Assembly: GCA_964354155.1 (NCBI GenBank) | Contig: CAYGYG010000033.1 | Span: 1-28,852, forward strand | Source of the DNA: CAYGYG01 sp964354155 | Lineage (GTDB): Bacteria > Hydrothermota > Tepidihabitantia > SM23-42 > CAYGYG01 | Direction: 5' to 3' | DNA: 28,852 nucleotides | Shown here: one piece after another, positions 7,899-16,430 of the stretch | Position numbering within the stretch: the first letter of the stretch is position 1 | How the letters are laid out: every line of letters begins with the position of its first letter | Made by a program: the position numbers and the translations under genes | Notes under the pieces: generated by a model | What the model saw: the letters and a program-made list of their open reading frames with translations, nothing else | The model's database searches: none | Told to the model about the DNA's origin: nothing

Positions 7899-9299
7899 AT
7901 GATATTGCTCTTTCTCATTCTTCTCCAATGGGGGCCGGACTTCCGGCTCACCGACCGGTCCGCGATCGACAGGACCTCACGGAATGCCTGCAAGAATATC
8001 GTCGCCGACCGGCAGGGCAACATCCACGTGGTCTGGGAAGCGGCCGTACCGAGATGGCGGCTTTACTATCGCAAGTTTGATGGCACGATCTGGTTACCCG
8101 AGACCTTACTCGTGACCGGCGTTGAAGTCATCAGATCCCAATTCCCGACGATCTGGCCTGACACCGGCGGCAATCTGCATCTAACCTTTGAGGACGTAAG
8201 GACCATAGGCAGTTGGCAGTGCGTAAGGATATTCTACAAGAAATACGAACGTTCGGGCTGGCGTCCCGATACCGCCCTGACCGACTCGTGGGACTTCTTG
8301 AGGCCGTCCCTGGCTGTAGACACCTCGAACCAACTGCACCTTGCCATGATGCAGTTTGGCTACCCGGGAAAGATCCTGTACAAAAGGTACAATGGAACCT
8401 TCTGGGAAAAGGAGACGACCCTGGCCCGGATCAAGAGCAGTAGCGGGCAGGAGTTTACCCGCCCGGTGATCCAGACCGGCCCTGGCGGGCGTCTGCATAT
8501 CGTCTGGGCCGACGATACCACCGGCAACTTTGAGTTGTATTATAAGCGATATAACGGCAGTTTCTGGGAACCGGAGACGATGCTCACCAACTGCTTCGAA
8601 TCCTCGGTCTATCCGACCGTGGCGGTCGATTCCCGGAGCCGGATCCATCTGGTCTGGCAGGACTTCCGGTACGGAACCTGGGATCTCTTCTACAAGAGGT
8701 TCAACGGAATCTCCTGGGAACCGGAAACCTTGCTGGTCAGCGTCGACTATATCAAGGAACACCCGTACCTTGCGGTTGACAAGCAGGATCGCCTGCACCT
8801 GGTCTGGGCAGACTACCGTCACGGGACGAGTGAAATCTACTACAAGCTCTATGACGGTACGGCCTGGGGTCCGGACACCAGGGTAACCAATGCCCCGGGC
8901 CACTCCTATGAGCCGTTTGTCTGCACCGACGACTCCAGTATTCCCCATATCCTCTGGACCGATGTCCGGGACGGCAACGAGGAGATCTACTACAAACGGG
9001 GTGCAACCACTGATGTAGAAGAGCCGATTGCCGTCAAGTGTCTTCATCGATCGAAGTTGTCCCTATCACCGAATCCGGCGGCGGACTTCGTGAGAATTGC
9101 ATTCGATAATCTGACAGATACCGAGTCGCGGGTGGCGATCTACAATATCAATGGCCGCAAGGTGCTCGATGAAGTCGTCATCCTCGGTTGCCGCCGGTCG
9201 GCCACGGTCAATCTGAGACACCTGCCGGCGGGTGTCTACTTCTTGTCCGCAGGCGTCGGAGATTATCACCTCACCAAGAAACTTATCATCCGAAGATGA
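7899..9299 (+). CDS. Exported BNR/sialidase-like beta-propeller protein with C-terminal sorting domain
   Basis: This is a 466-residue protein. ATG 7899 follows aaaggag (7888-7894). A short hydrophobic N-terminus (MILLFLILLQW) acts as an export signal. About seven repeats of ~50 residues follow, with the pattern LHLVWxDxRxGxxEIYYKRYNG-x-x-W-E-P-E-T. Each blade has a conserved Trp-x-Asp and Tyr-Tyr-Lys, fitting a six- or seven-blade propeller. Residues ~385-466 form a type-A sorting domain (LSPNPAADFVRIAF, INGRKVL, LPAGVYFLSAG, ending KKLIIRR). It is probably surface-located; carbohydrate or protein binding is possible but unproven. No sialidase catalytic set was recognised. The first exported protein of the window has similar blades. 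The gene stops 69 nt before livH, which has its own promoter. Confidence 0.85.
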   Translation: MILLFLILLQWGPDFRLTDRSAIDRTSRNACKNIVADRQGNIHVVWEAAVPRWRLYYRKFDGTIWLPETLLVTGVEVIRSQFPTIWPDTGGNLHLTFEDVRTIGSWQCVRIFYKKYERSGWRPDTALTDSWDFLRPSLAVDTSNQLHLAMMQFGYPGKILYKRYNGTFWEKETTLARIKSSSGQEFTRPVIQTGPGGRLHIVWADDTTGNFELYYKRYNGSFWEPETMLTNCFESSVYPTVAVDSRSRIHLVWQDFRYGTWDLFYKRFNGISWEPETLLVSVDYIKEHPYLAVDKQDRLHLVWADYRHGTSEIYYKLYDGTAWGPDTRVTNAPGHSYEPFVCTDDSSIPHILWTDVRDGNEEIYYKRGATTDVEEPIAVKCLHRSKLSLSPNPAADFVRIAFDNLTDTESRVAIYNINGRKVLDEVVILGCRRSATVNLRHLPAGVYFLSAGVGDYHLTKKLIIRR

Positions 9300-9301
9300 C
9301 A

Positions 9302-9315
9302 CACCCTTAAGGGTG
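9302..9315. promoter_or_regulatory. Perfect 14-bp palindrome upstream of the liv promoter
   Basis: The sequence cacccttaagggtg is a perfect palindrome without a loop, 17 bp upstream of the livH -35 box. Its size and position fit an operator for a dimeric regulator of the transporter genes. There is no T tract, and a loopless palindrome makes a poor terminator. Function is inferred from position only. Confidence 0.4.
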
Positions 9316-9332
9316 CAACGTCCCTTTGTCCC

Positions 9333-9360
9333 TTGACGCCCCCCTGAAATCCGGTATAAT
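9333..9360 (+). promoter_or_regulatory. Sigma70-type promoter of the liv operon (near-leaderless)
   Basis: The -35 TTGACG (9333-9338), a 16-bp spacer and -10 TATAAT (9355-9360) are nearly consensus. The expected start of transcription is near 9367, about 2 nt before ATG 9369. There is no room for a Shine-Dalgarno. Confidence 0.8.
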
Positions 9361-9368
9361 CGGACCCA

Positions 9369-10322
9369 ATGCTGCTCCAGCAGATAGTCAACGGCCTGAC
9401 CGTAGGCAGTGTTTATGCCCTTATCGCGCTCGGCTACACTCTGGTTTACGGCATCATGGAGCTCATCAATTTCGCCCACGGCGAGATCTATATGATCGGC
9501 GCCTACCTGGCGATCGTATTCCTGGCCAGCTTCAAGCTGCCCCTCCCCGTTCTCATCGTCTTCCCTCTGGTTTTCCTGTTCGCGATTGTCTATGCCGCAA
9601 CCTATGGCTTCACGATGGAACGGGTGGCCTACCGGCCAATCCGCAACGCACCACGCTTGTCGGCACTGATCACGGCTTTGGGGATGTCGATTTTTCTGCA
9701 GAATTTCGTGATGATTACCCAGGGGGCCCAGGACAAGGTCTTCCCCCCCGCCTTTGTCAGCAGTCTCAACCGGCAGCTCAATTCGATATCGACCGCCGTG
9801 ATTCCGAGTTCAAGTCTGACCGGCGAAGGCTTCCGCCTGGGCAGCTGCCATATCACTTACATCCAGATCATCATTGTGCTTACCAGCTTCGCGTTGATGG
9901 TCGCGTTAAGCCTTTTCGTCGGCAAGACCAGGACCGGCAAAGCAATGCGGGCGACGGCTCAGAACCGGGCCATCGCCATGCTCTTGGGAATCGATGTCAA
10001 CAACATCATCGCGATTACGTTTATCCTTGGCTCTTGCCTTGGCGCCGCAGCCGGTGTCATGATCGCATTCTACTACGGACGGGTCCACTACTTCATCGGC
10101 TACATTGCCGGTGTCAAGGCGTTCACCGCCGCAGTGCTGGGAGGCATCGGCAACATCGGCGGGGCGATGGTCGGCGGCCTGATTCTCGGCCTGGTTGAGA
10201 GCCTGGCCGCGGGCTATCTGTCAAGCGAATACAAGGATGCCTACGCTTTCGTAATTCTTGTTCTGGTTCTTATTCTGCGGCCCCAGGGCATCCTGGGTGA
10301 GCGCGTACCGGAGAAGTACTGA
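9369..10322 (+). CDS. livH: Branched-chain amino acid ABC transporter permease LivH
   Basis: This is a 317-residue polytopic membrane protein. It is one of the two inner-membrane permeases of a high-affinity branched-chain amino acid (or related amide/urea) importer. Family hallmarks are the N-terminal LQQIVNGLTVGSVYALIALG, the segment GIMELINFAHGEIYMIGAY, the helix-loop ATAQNRAIAMLLGIDVNNII, and GGIGNIGGAMVGGLILGL near the C-terminus. Length is usual for LivH. ATG 9369 is fixed by the adjacent promoter. Its stop overlaps the livM start by one base, indicating tight co-translation. Substrate cannot be told from sequence alone, since Liv-type systems include urea and amide transporters. Confidence 0.93.
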   Translation: MLLQQIVNGLTVGSVYALIALGYTLVYGIMELINFAHGEIYMIGAYLAIVFLASFKLPLPVLIVFPLVFLFAIVYAATYGFTMERVAYRPIRNAPRLSALITALGMSIFLQNFVMITQGAQDKVFPPAFVSSLNRQLNSISTAVIPSSSLTGEGFRLGSCHITYIQIIIVLTSFALMVALSLFVGKTRTGKAMRATAQNRAIAMLLGIDVNNIIAITFILGSCLGAAAGVMIAFYYGRVHYFIGYIAGVKAFTAAVLGGIGNIGGAMVGGLILGLVESLAAGYLSSEYKDAYAFVILVLVLILRPQGILGERVPEKY

Positions 10323-11440
10323 TGGATAGAATCAGACCGGCCTTCTTCTGGGCGGTGTGGTTTGGGGTGGTCGTCCTGCCATTCATCGGTCCGGCCAAGG
10401 CGGCGATCGTTACGGTCATCATCTTCCTTCTGTCATTTTTCCGGTTGCTGCCCCGGCTGAAACCCCCCGGCCTTCTCAAGCTGAACCGCCTCGCCTCGAT
10501 TGACCGCCGCATTCTGTACGGCCTAATTCTTCTGCTGACCGCAGTCCTGCCCTTGGTCATCAACCGCTACATCCTGGATGTCTTGACGATCTGCGGCATC
10601 TACGCCTTCCTCTCGATCGGCCTCAATATCGTCGTCGGCCTCACCGGGCTTCTGGTGCTCGGGTATGTCGCTTTCTATGCGATCGGCGCCTACACCTACG
10701 CTCTCCTTTCGGTTCACTACCATATCCCATTCTTCTTTTGCCTGCCGATTTGTGCCCTAACCTCCATGGTCTTCGGGTTCCTGCTAGGTCTGCCGGTGCT
10801 CCGGCTGCGCGGCGACTACCTGGCTATTGTCACGCTCGGCTTCGGCGAGATAACCCGGATCGTCATCAACAACTGGGACGAACTGACCCGTGGGCCCAAT
10901 GGCATCATGCACATCGCACGTCCCCAGATTTTCGGCTTTGTCTTTCGGGAACCGATCTATTATTACTACCTTATCGTCATCTTTCTGATTGCGGCGGTCT
11001 TCGTCTTTCGCCGGCTGGATCGATCGAGAATTGGCCGGGCGTGGGTTGCGATCCGCGAGGACGACTTGGCCGCGGCCGCGACGGGCATCAACGTGACCAT
11101 GTACAAGCTTTTGGCCTTCGGTATCAGCGCCTCGGTCGCGGGCGTGGCCGGCGCTTTCTTCGCAACCAAGATGACCCATGTGTCGCCGGAAAGCTTCACG
11201 TTTCTTGAATCGGTCATCATCCTGTGCATGGTGATCGTCGGCGGCATGGGCAGTATCTCCGGGGCAATTGTCGGCGCGGTGATCCTGATTCTCCTGCCCG
11301 AGGCTTTGCGCGGCTTCCAGAACTACCGAATGCTGCTCTTCGGTGTCGGGATGATCGCCCTGATGCGTTTCCTGCCGCGGGGCATACTGCCGGTCAAACG
11401 GGGCACGCCGGGAGCCCAGGAACAGTGCGAGAAGCCATGA
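10322..11440 (+). CDS. livM: Branched-chain amino acid ABC transporter permease LivM
   Basis: This 372-residue permease is the partner of LivH. The first ~75 residues form extra hydrophobic and basic sequence before the conserved core (YGLILLLTAVLPLVINRYILDV from about 61). Recognisable family segments are GLNIVVGLTGLLVLGYVAFYAIGAY, the PVLRLRGDYLAIVTLGFGEI loop that contacts the ATPases, the AATGINVTMYKLLAFGISA region, and GGMGSISGAIVGAVIL near the end. ATG 10322 overlaps the livH stop (TGATG). Its own stop overlaps the livG ATG (ATGA). The four genes form one transcription unit. Confidence 0.93.
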   Translation: MDRIRPAFFWAVWFGVVVLPFIGPAKAAIVTVIIFLLSFFRLLPRLKPPGLLKLNRLASIDRRILYGLILLLTAVLPLVINRYILDVLTICGIYAFLSIGLNIVVGLTGLLVLGYVAFYAIGAYTYALLSVHYHIPFFFCLPICALTSMVFGFLLGLPVLRLRGDYLAIVTLGFGEITRIVINNWDELTRGPNGIMHIARPQIFGFVFREPIYYYYLIVIFLIAAVFVFRRLDRSRIGRAWVAIREDDLAAAATGINVTMYKLLAFGISASVAGVAGAFFATKMTHVSPESFTFLESVIILCMVIVGGMGSISGAIVGAVILILLPEALRGFQNYRMLLFGVGMIALMRFLPRGILPVKRGTPGAQEQCEKP

Positions 11441-12201
11441 ACCTACTGGAAACCAACCAAGTCAGCAAGTCCTTCGGCGGCGTCAGGGCTCTGGACCGGG
11501 TTGACTTCCGTGTTACCCAGGGTGAGATCGTCGGGCTGATCGGTCCGAACGGCGCTGGCAAGACCACCTTTTTCAACTGTATTACCGGCCTCTACCCGCC
11601 GACCTCGGGCAGTATCATCTTCCGGGGCCGACCCATCAACGGCCGCCGCCCGGACGAGATTGTCAATCTCGGCATTGCCCGTACTTTCCAGAATATCAGG
11701 CTGTTCTATGAAATGACTGTGCTGGAAAACGTTCTGGTCGGATTCCATAACAAAACCAAGTGCGGCGTAGCCGGGGCGATCTTCCGTCCCCGGTGGGTCA
11801 AAGAAGAGGAGAAGCGCATCCGCGAGCAAGCGCTCAAGTACTTAGACTTCGTCGGCCTGGCCCAGCACGAGAATAGCGTAGCCAAGAATCTTGCCTACGG
11901 ACTGCAGCGCCGCCTGGAGATCGCCCGCGCCCTGGCCACCAGTCCGGCCCTCCTCTTCCTTGACGAACCGGCCGCCGGGATGAATCCGGTTGAGGTCGTC
12001 GACCTCATGAATCTGATCAAGCGCATCAACAAGTCCGGCGTCACGGTATTGCTCATTGAACATCACATGCGCGTCGTAATGGGAGTATGCCGGCAGATTT
12101 CGGTGCTCGACTATGGCATCAAGATCGCCGATGGTACCCCCGGGGAAGTCAGCAGCAATCCCGCTGTGATCGAAGCGTACCTGGGGAAGCGCAATGCTTA
12201 A
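11437..12201 (+). CDS. livG: Branched-chain amino acid ABC transporter ATPase LivG
   Basis: This 254-residue cytoplasmic ATPase energises the LivHM channel together with LivF. Walker A is GPNGAGKT (36-43). The Q-loop region is in ARTFQNIRLF (81-90), the signature LAYGLQRRLE is at 152-161, Walker B LLFLDE at 172-177 and the H-loop in IEHHM. The family-specific AAGMNP follows Walker B. The signature has Leu-Ala-Tyr-Gly-Leu where LivG usually has LSYGQ, a mild variation. The frame is open upstream to 11224, but ATG 11437 gives the canonical N-terminus and an ATGA overlap with livM. The stop overlaps the livF start by 8 nt. Confidence 0.93.
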   Translation: MNLLETNQVSKSFGGVRALDRVDFRVTQGEIVGLIGPNGAGKTTFFNCITGLYPPTSGSIIFRGRPINGRRPDEIVNLGIARTFQNIRLFYEMTVLENVLVGFHNKTKCGVAGAIFRPRWVKEEEKRIREQALKYLDFVGLAQHENSVAKNLAYGLQRRLEIARALATSPALLFLDEPAAGMNPVEVVDLMNLIKRINKSGVTVLLIEHHMRVVMGVCRQISVLDYGIKIADGTPGEVSSNPAVIEAYLGKRNA

Positions 12202-12898
12202 ACTGACCAACGTGTTTTCCGGCTACGGCCCGAGGCCGGTACTCAAAGACGTCTCGCTTGAAATCAACGAAGGAGAGATCGTAACGCTTCTTGGCGGCAA
12301 CGGGGCCGGTAAAACCACCACCCTGATGACGATTTGCAACATCGTCCGGTGCGTCAGCGGAACCATCAGATTCAATGACAAGCCGATCAACAAAATGCCG
12401 ACCCGTGACCTCGTGATGATGGGCATAACCCAGGTCCCGGAAGGGCGCCACATTTTTCCCCGGCTCACGGTAATGGAAAACCTCGAGATGGGTGCTTTTC
12501 TGCGTCGGAACAAGACTGAGAATCAGCGTGAGTTGGACTGGATTTTCGGCCTCTTCCCCATCCTCAAGGCGCGCCGGAGCCAAAAGGGCGGAACCCTGTC
12601 CGGAGGGGAACAACAGATGCTGGCCATCGGCCGCGGCCTCATGGCGAAACCCAGACTCCTGCTGCTCGATGAGCCGTCTTTAGGATTGGCACCAAAATTC
12701 GTCGACTTGATCTTCGAAATCGTTCAGAAGATAAACCAGGAAGGGGTGACCATCCTGCTGGTGGAACAGAACGCCCGGATGGCCCTATCCATCGCCCACC
12801 GCGGCTACGTTCTTGAGACCGGCCGCATCGTGCTCCAGGATGCGGCGTCCAATCTGATGGAGAACGCGGTAGTCAAGGAAGCCTATCTTGGCGCCTGA
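12194..12898 (+). CDS. livF: Branched-chain amino acid ABC transporter ATPase LivF
   Basis: This 234-residue second ATPase of the Liv importer has Walker A GGNGAGKT (34-41), the LivF-typical VPEGRHIFPRLTVMENL (81-97), signature LSGGEQ (135-140) and Walker B LLLLDE (155-160). VEQNARMAL follows as the H-loop equivalent (Gln-Asn as usual in LivF). Length is normal. It is the last gene of the unit and is followed by a 158-bp intergenic gap facing the convergent sensor gene. No periplasmic binding protein (livJ/livK) is encoded in the window, so it must be elsewhere or replaced. Confidence 0.93.
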   Translation: MLKLTNVFSGYGPRPVLKDVSLEINEGEIVTLLGGNGAGKTTTLMTICNIVRCVSGTIRFNDKPINKMPTRDLVMMGITQVPEGRHIFPRLTVMENLEMGAFLRRNKTENQRELDWIFGLFPILKARRSQKGGTLSGGEQQMLAIGRGLMAKPRLLLLDEPSLGLAPKFVDLIFEIVQKINQEGVTILLVEQNARMALSIAHRGYVLETGRIVLQDAASNLMENAVVKEAYLGA

Positions 12899-13056
12899 AG
12901 CATCCTTGCTTCGGTAAATCCGAAAAAATTCGAAACAAGCCCGAATTATTCAAATTCTAAACTGTCTTGGGGAATTGGTTTTTGAGATTTGGTGCGCGAT
13001 TCCTCGTACAGCGTACCATTTAGGGTGCGACTACAAGGGAACGGACACCCGCCGTG

Positions 13057-16000
13057 TCAAACACCTTCCAGTTCTTCCTCTTTGAGGATCTCCATGAACA
13101 CCTCGACGAGTGCCGGGTCTAACTTGGTGCCAGCATTTTCTTTCATCAGGCCGACGGCATGGCTCCTCGAGAAGGCCGGACGATACGGCCGGTCGGACGT
13201 TAAAGCTTCGTAGGTATCGGCAACGGCGATAATCCTGGCGCCCTGGGGTATCGCCTCACCCTTCAGCCCATAGGGGTAGCCTCCCCCGTTGTAAAACTCG
13301 TGGTGTGAGCGAATCAGGAATCTTATCTTCTTAAAATACTTGATCTCATCAAGCATCTGAGCGCCGATCAATGGATGCAGCTTGACCTCGTCGATCTCAT
13401 CGTCGGTCAATTCGCCGCGTTTGGCCAGAATCGCCTCGGAAATGCCGATCTTGCCGATATCGTGAAGCAATGCCGCATACCTGATCTGCGTTGCTTCGTC
13501 TTCGCTCAGCCCTAGCCGCCCGGCAATCTGGGTTGCATAGTTCATCACCCGCTCGGAGTGGCCGCGGGTGTAGGGATCATTGGCGTCGATCATCATGACA
13601 AGCGCCTTCACGGTTTCGATGAACCCCGTTTCCGATTCACGAAAAAGCAGGGCGTTATCGATGGCCATGCCCGCAACGTTGGCTACCGTTTTCAGGAAGT
13701 CCACGTCGCGCGGCGAGAAAGCATTCACTTCCCGGCTCTCGATATCCAGTATTCCCAGCACCCGGCCCCGGCTCTTGATCGGCATCGCCAGCTCGGAACG
13801 GACGCCGGGAATCATATTGATGTAATTTTCGTCTTTGCTGACATCCGGCACGAGAATCGGCTCCCCGACTAAAACCGCGTTACCGACGATCCCCTTGCCC
13901 AACGGCGTGCGGATCATCACATTGGCGTCCGGGCTCTGGCCGCTCCACGCCCGGGCGACGATTTCCTTCGAGTATTCCTCGTATAGCCCGATGCCGCAGA
14001 ATTCATAGTTGGTTTTCTCCTGAATGACCCGCACGATGGTGTTCAGAACATCGTTGATTTCGAGCGTCGAACTAAACTGCCGCTGCATTTCGTTCAGCAT
14101 GGCCAGGTCATGAATACGACGTTGCATCTCCTCGTAGAGCCTGATATTCTCGATCACGGTCCCTGCCTGGTTGGCAAAGATCGTGAAGAGATTGACATCG
14201 GTCTCGGTAAAAGGCTCATCGTTCTCCTTGTTGGCGGCATAGAGAATGCCCGTCACCTCGCCTTTCACCTTGAGCGGCACCGCCACCAGTCTCTTGAGCC
14301 CGAAGGCAACGATGAAGCGCTGGACACCGACCTTGTCGTCGGCCATCTCATTGTTGCAGTAAGGCAGACCGGTAGTGAAAATCTCCTTGGCAACGCTGGG
14401 CTCATTGAGCGGGAAACGGAATCTGCGGACCAGGTCAGGCGGGACGCCGTAGCCTGGGAGCTGGCCGACTATTTCGCCGCTATCACGGTCGTGGAGCGAC
14501 AACAGCACCTTTGTCGAACCCGTCAACCGGGCAATCCGTTCCACCATCTCACCGAAGATGTCTTCCCGCTTTCTGGTCGCCGAAAACGAATTCGAGATGT
14601 CGTGAACTCCGGACAGCTCGCGGCACTTGCCGTCCAGCTCGACGAAGAGACGGGCATTGGCCAGACTGACCGCCACGTGATTCAAGAAAATGTTGATGTG
14701 CCCAAGGTCGGCCGGGGCGACTTCAAGCTCATGGCCCTCGCGGTCGGCAAAAACGTAACCCAGGAGCTCGTCCTTGATCTCAAGCAGACCTATGAACAAC
14801 TTATCATCGATTATCTTTGTGCCCCGCAGCCGCCGGACCATTGCCGCCGCTTCGTCAACCCGGACCGGCACCGGCGTCGCCCCATCGTGACGATCCCAGA
14901 CTGAATCCCTGACCAGGAATAACGTGACCCGCTTGAAACTAAACAGCCTGATCAATAAGTCTATGGTCTGGGTAATCCGGGTATTGACATCCATCGAGTA
15001 GGCAATCTTTACTCCAGCGGCGTAAATCTCCTTGAGTACGTGACCCTGGTCCCGCAGCGTACCCAGCAGGATGAGGTTGTTGAAGACATTGGTCGAAGCC
15101 CGCGCCATCAGCCTCAACGCCAGTACATCGTCTTCGCCGATGGCTCTGGACGACAGCACCCCCAGGGCACCGTAGACCCGGTCACCGCTTTGCAGCGGTT
15201 CGAAAACCGCCGCATGATACCCGCCGTCGGCGGCACTGGCGATGAGCGTGTGCTGAATCGTTATCCCTTTGCCGATCACCTCCCTGATTACTTCGGCAAC
15301 CAACCGCTTCGGGTATGCCTGCTCAAGCGGGTGGCAAAGGATATCGACCGAGCGATGGCCAGGTTCAATCACCCCGATTGCCGCCAGACAGCCTTTGAAA
15401 TTGTAGGCAACATGCTCAAGGCTCCTTAGCTTCGCACTCCGGAAATCGGCCGGCGGCGCCTGCTCCGTATAGAATCGGGTGAATGACGAGAAGAAGTCTT
15501 TTTTCTTCTGCAAGTCGGCGATCGTCGCGCCCAGTTCCTGTCCCATGTCGAGAAAACTCCGCTGTAGTTCACCAAACTCGTCCTTGCGCCGAGCCGGTTT
15601 AATATCAAAATCCTTGAACTTCATCCGCCTGGTCAGGTTGACCAATTCGCTGATCGGCCTGGTCAGGAGGGGCACGAAGAAGCTGAGCAATAGTATGGTC
15701 ACCGCGTTCATAACCAAGAACATGATGATCGCGCTCCCGACCTGACCCTTTGCCATTCGGTCCAGCGGTGCGCCATCAAAGCCGAAGTGGATTATCGAGC
15801 CTTTGTCGTCAAGCAACGGAACGGCAATATTCAGAAGGTGCCGGCCATTGACGCGCAGATCCGAGACACCCTCGGTGCGCCGGACCGCGGGAACACCAAC
15901 CGCTAGTCCGGTTGCCGCAACGACGCGGTTCGAAGAATCATTAACCGCGATGTAGCTAAGACTGAGACTGTTTTTGAGCGCATCCGATCTGTGTCGGAGG

Positions 16001-16191
16001 AACGACAATTCCTCCTCATTGACGTTTTCCCCGCAGCTGCAGGCCAGGAGCCGGGCGATAGCTTCGCCCTGCCTGAGAACGAGCTCTCGCTTCAACCGGT
16101 TGGCGCGCTCATGGGAGTGATAGACAGCAAAAACGAAGAATACGTTCAGGATGGCAAGCAGAGTGACTATGGTCTTGGTCCGTATTGTCAT
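13057..16191 (-). CDS. Membrane sensor with HAMP, multiple GAF-like domains and HD-GYP output
   Basis: This 1044-residue signalling protein probably hydrolyses cyclic di-GMP. It has TM1 (~5-24), an extracytoplasmic sensor (~25-150, with a CSC pair), TM2 (~153-176), then HAMP (~177-230) with a coiled segment. About four GAF-like modules follow (~240-380, 395-525, 535-685, 695-845). The GAF4 segment GKGIVGNAV...LAMPIKSRGRVLGILDIES is the clearest. The C-terminal HD-GYP domain (~855-1040) keeps GHSERV, HDIGKIG, HPLIGAQ, HHEFYNGGGYPYGLKGE and ADTYEALTSDRPYR, so the metal site looks complete. I chose ATG 16191 over the upstream Met codons 16215 and 16203: ggaaggg precedes it, and the promoter -10 at 16204-16209 excludes the earlier ones. 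It is monocistronic, convergent with livF and divergent from the selenoprotein gene. Confidence 0.88.
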   Translation of the reverse strand: MTIRTKTIVTLLAILNVFFVFAVYHSHERANRLKRELVLRQGEAIARLLACSCGENVNEEELSFLRHRSDALKNSLSLSYIAVNDSSNRVVAATGLAVGVPAVRRTEGVSDLRVNGRHLLNIAVPLLDDKGSIIHFGFDGAPLDRMAKGQVGSAIIMFLVMNAVTILLLSFFVPLLTRPISELVNLTRRMKFKDFDIKPARRKDEFGELQRSFLDMGQELGATIADLQKKKDFFSSFTRFYTEQAPPADFRSAKLRSLEHVAYNFKGCLAAIGVIEPGHRSVDILCHPLEQAYPKRLVAEVIREVIGKGITIQHTLIASAADGGYHAAVFEPLQSGDRVYGALGVLSSRAIGEDDVLALRLMARASTNVFNNLILLGTLRDQGHVLKEIYAAGVKIAYSMDVNTRITQTIDLLIRLFSFKRVTLFLVRDSVWDRHDGATPVPVRVDEAAAMVRRLRGTKIIDDKLFIGLLEIKDELLGYVFADREGHELEVAPADLGHINIFLNHVAVSLANARLFVELDGKCRELSGVHDISNSFSATRKREDIFGEMVERIARLTGSTKVLLSLHDRDSGEIVGQLPGYGVPPDLVRRFRFPLNEPSVAKEIFTTGLPYCNNEMADDKVGVQRFIVAFGLKRLVAVPLKVKGEVTGILYAANKENDEPFTETDVNLFTIFANQAGTVIENIRLYEEMQRRIHDLAMLNEMQRQFSSTLEINDVLNTIVRVIQEKTNYEFCGIGLYEEYSKEIVARAWSGQSPDANVMIRTPLGKGIVGNAVLVGEPILVPDVSKDENYINMIPGVRSELAMPIKSRGRVLGILDIESREVNAFSPRDVDFLKTVANVAGMAIDNALLFRESETGFIETVKALVMMIDANDPYTRGHSERVMNYATQIAGRLGLSEDEATQIRYAALLHDIGKIGISEAILAKRGELTDDEIDEVKLHPLIGAQMLDEIKYFKKIRFLIRSHHEFYNGGGYPYGLKGEAIPQGARIIAVADTYEALTSDRPYRPAFSRSHAVGLMKENAGTKLDPALVEVFMEILKEEELEGV

Positions 16192-16203
16192 AATCCCTTC
16201 CAT

Positions 16204-16232
16204 ATTAGTAAACATTTCTGCCGAAATGTCAA
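16204..16232 (-). promoter_or_regulatory. Probable promoter of the HD-GYP sensor gene
   Basis: Reading the minus strand, TTGACA (16232-16227), a 17-bp spacer and ACTAAT (16209-16204, 4 of 6 consensus matches) lie just upstream of ATG 16191. The predicted transcript start is near 16197, giving a leader of about 6 nt. Confidence 0.55.
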
Positions 16233-16279
16233 CACTTACCTTTTTGCTGATACTTCGTCAGCAATCCCTAGAATAGCTA

Positions 16280-16307
16280 TTGACAAATCGCAAACAATGT
16301 CTACAAT
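16280..16307 (+). promoter_or_regulatory. Upstream promoter of the selenoprotein gene
   Basis: TTGACA (16280-16285), a 16-bp spacer and TACAAT (16302-16307) form a strong sigma70-like promoter. A second promoter lies 71 bp downstream in the same direction, so the gene may be driven by tandem promoters. Confidence 0.55.
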
Positions 16308-16350
16308 TATAGTAGACTTTGTCCGCAGCAAGGGGCAATGTCGATTCAAC

Positions 16351-16378
16351 TTGACAGAATGGTGGTTCTGTCTATACT
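16351..16378 (+). promoter_or_regulatory. Proximal promoter of the selenoprotein gene
   Basis: TTGACA (16351-16356), a 16-bp spacer and TATACT (16373-16378) place the transcript start near 16385. This gives a leader of about 46 nt with an unusually complete Shine-Dalgarno, aaggaggtga (16418-16427), ending 3 nt before ATG 16431. Confidence 0.7.
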
Positions 16379-16430
16379 CAGAAGAACAGAAAAAGAGTCT
16401 TGATAGCCTTTCACTATAAGGAGGTGAAAG

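Noticed and set aside
7410..7902. Open frames translating the repeat clusters (sequences such as SHSE/RPGRRIS)
   Set aside because: They are translated palindromic repeats, seen in several frames, with no start signal.
12899..13056. Terminators between livF and the sensor gene
   Set aside because: Only weak hairpins (gaagca/tgcttc just after livF; gacac/gtgtc after the sensor gene) without T tracts are present.
16338..16403. Short upstream ORF of about 21 codons before the selenoprotein gene
   Set aside because: It has no Shine-Dalgarno, it overlaps the proximal promoter, and its translation looks random. A leader peptide cannot be supported.
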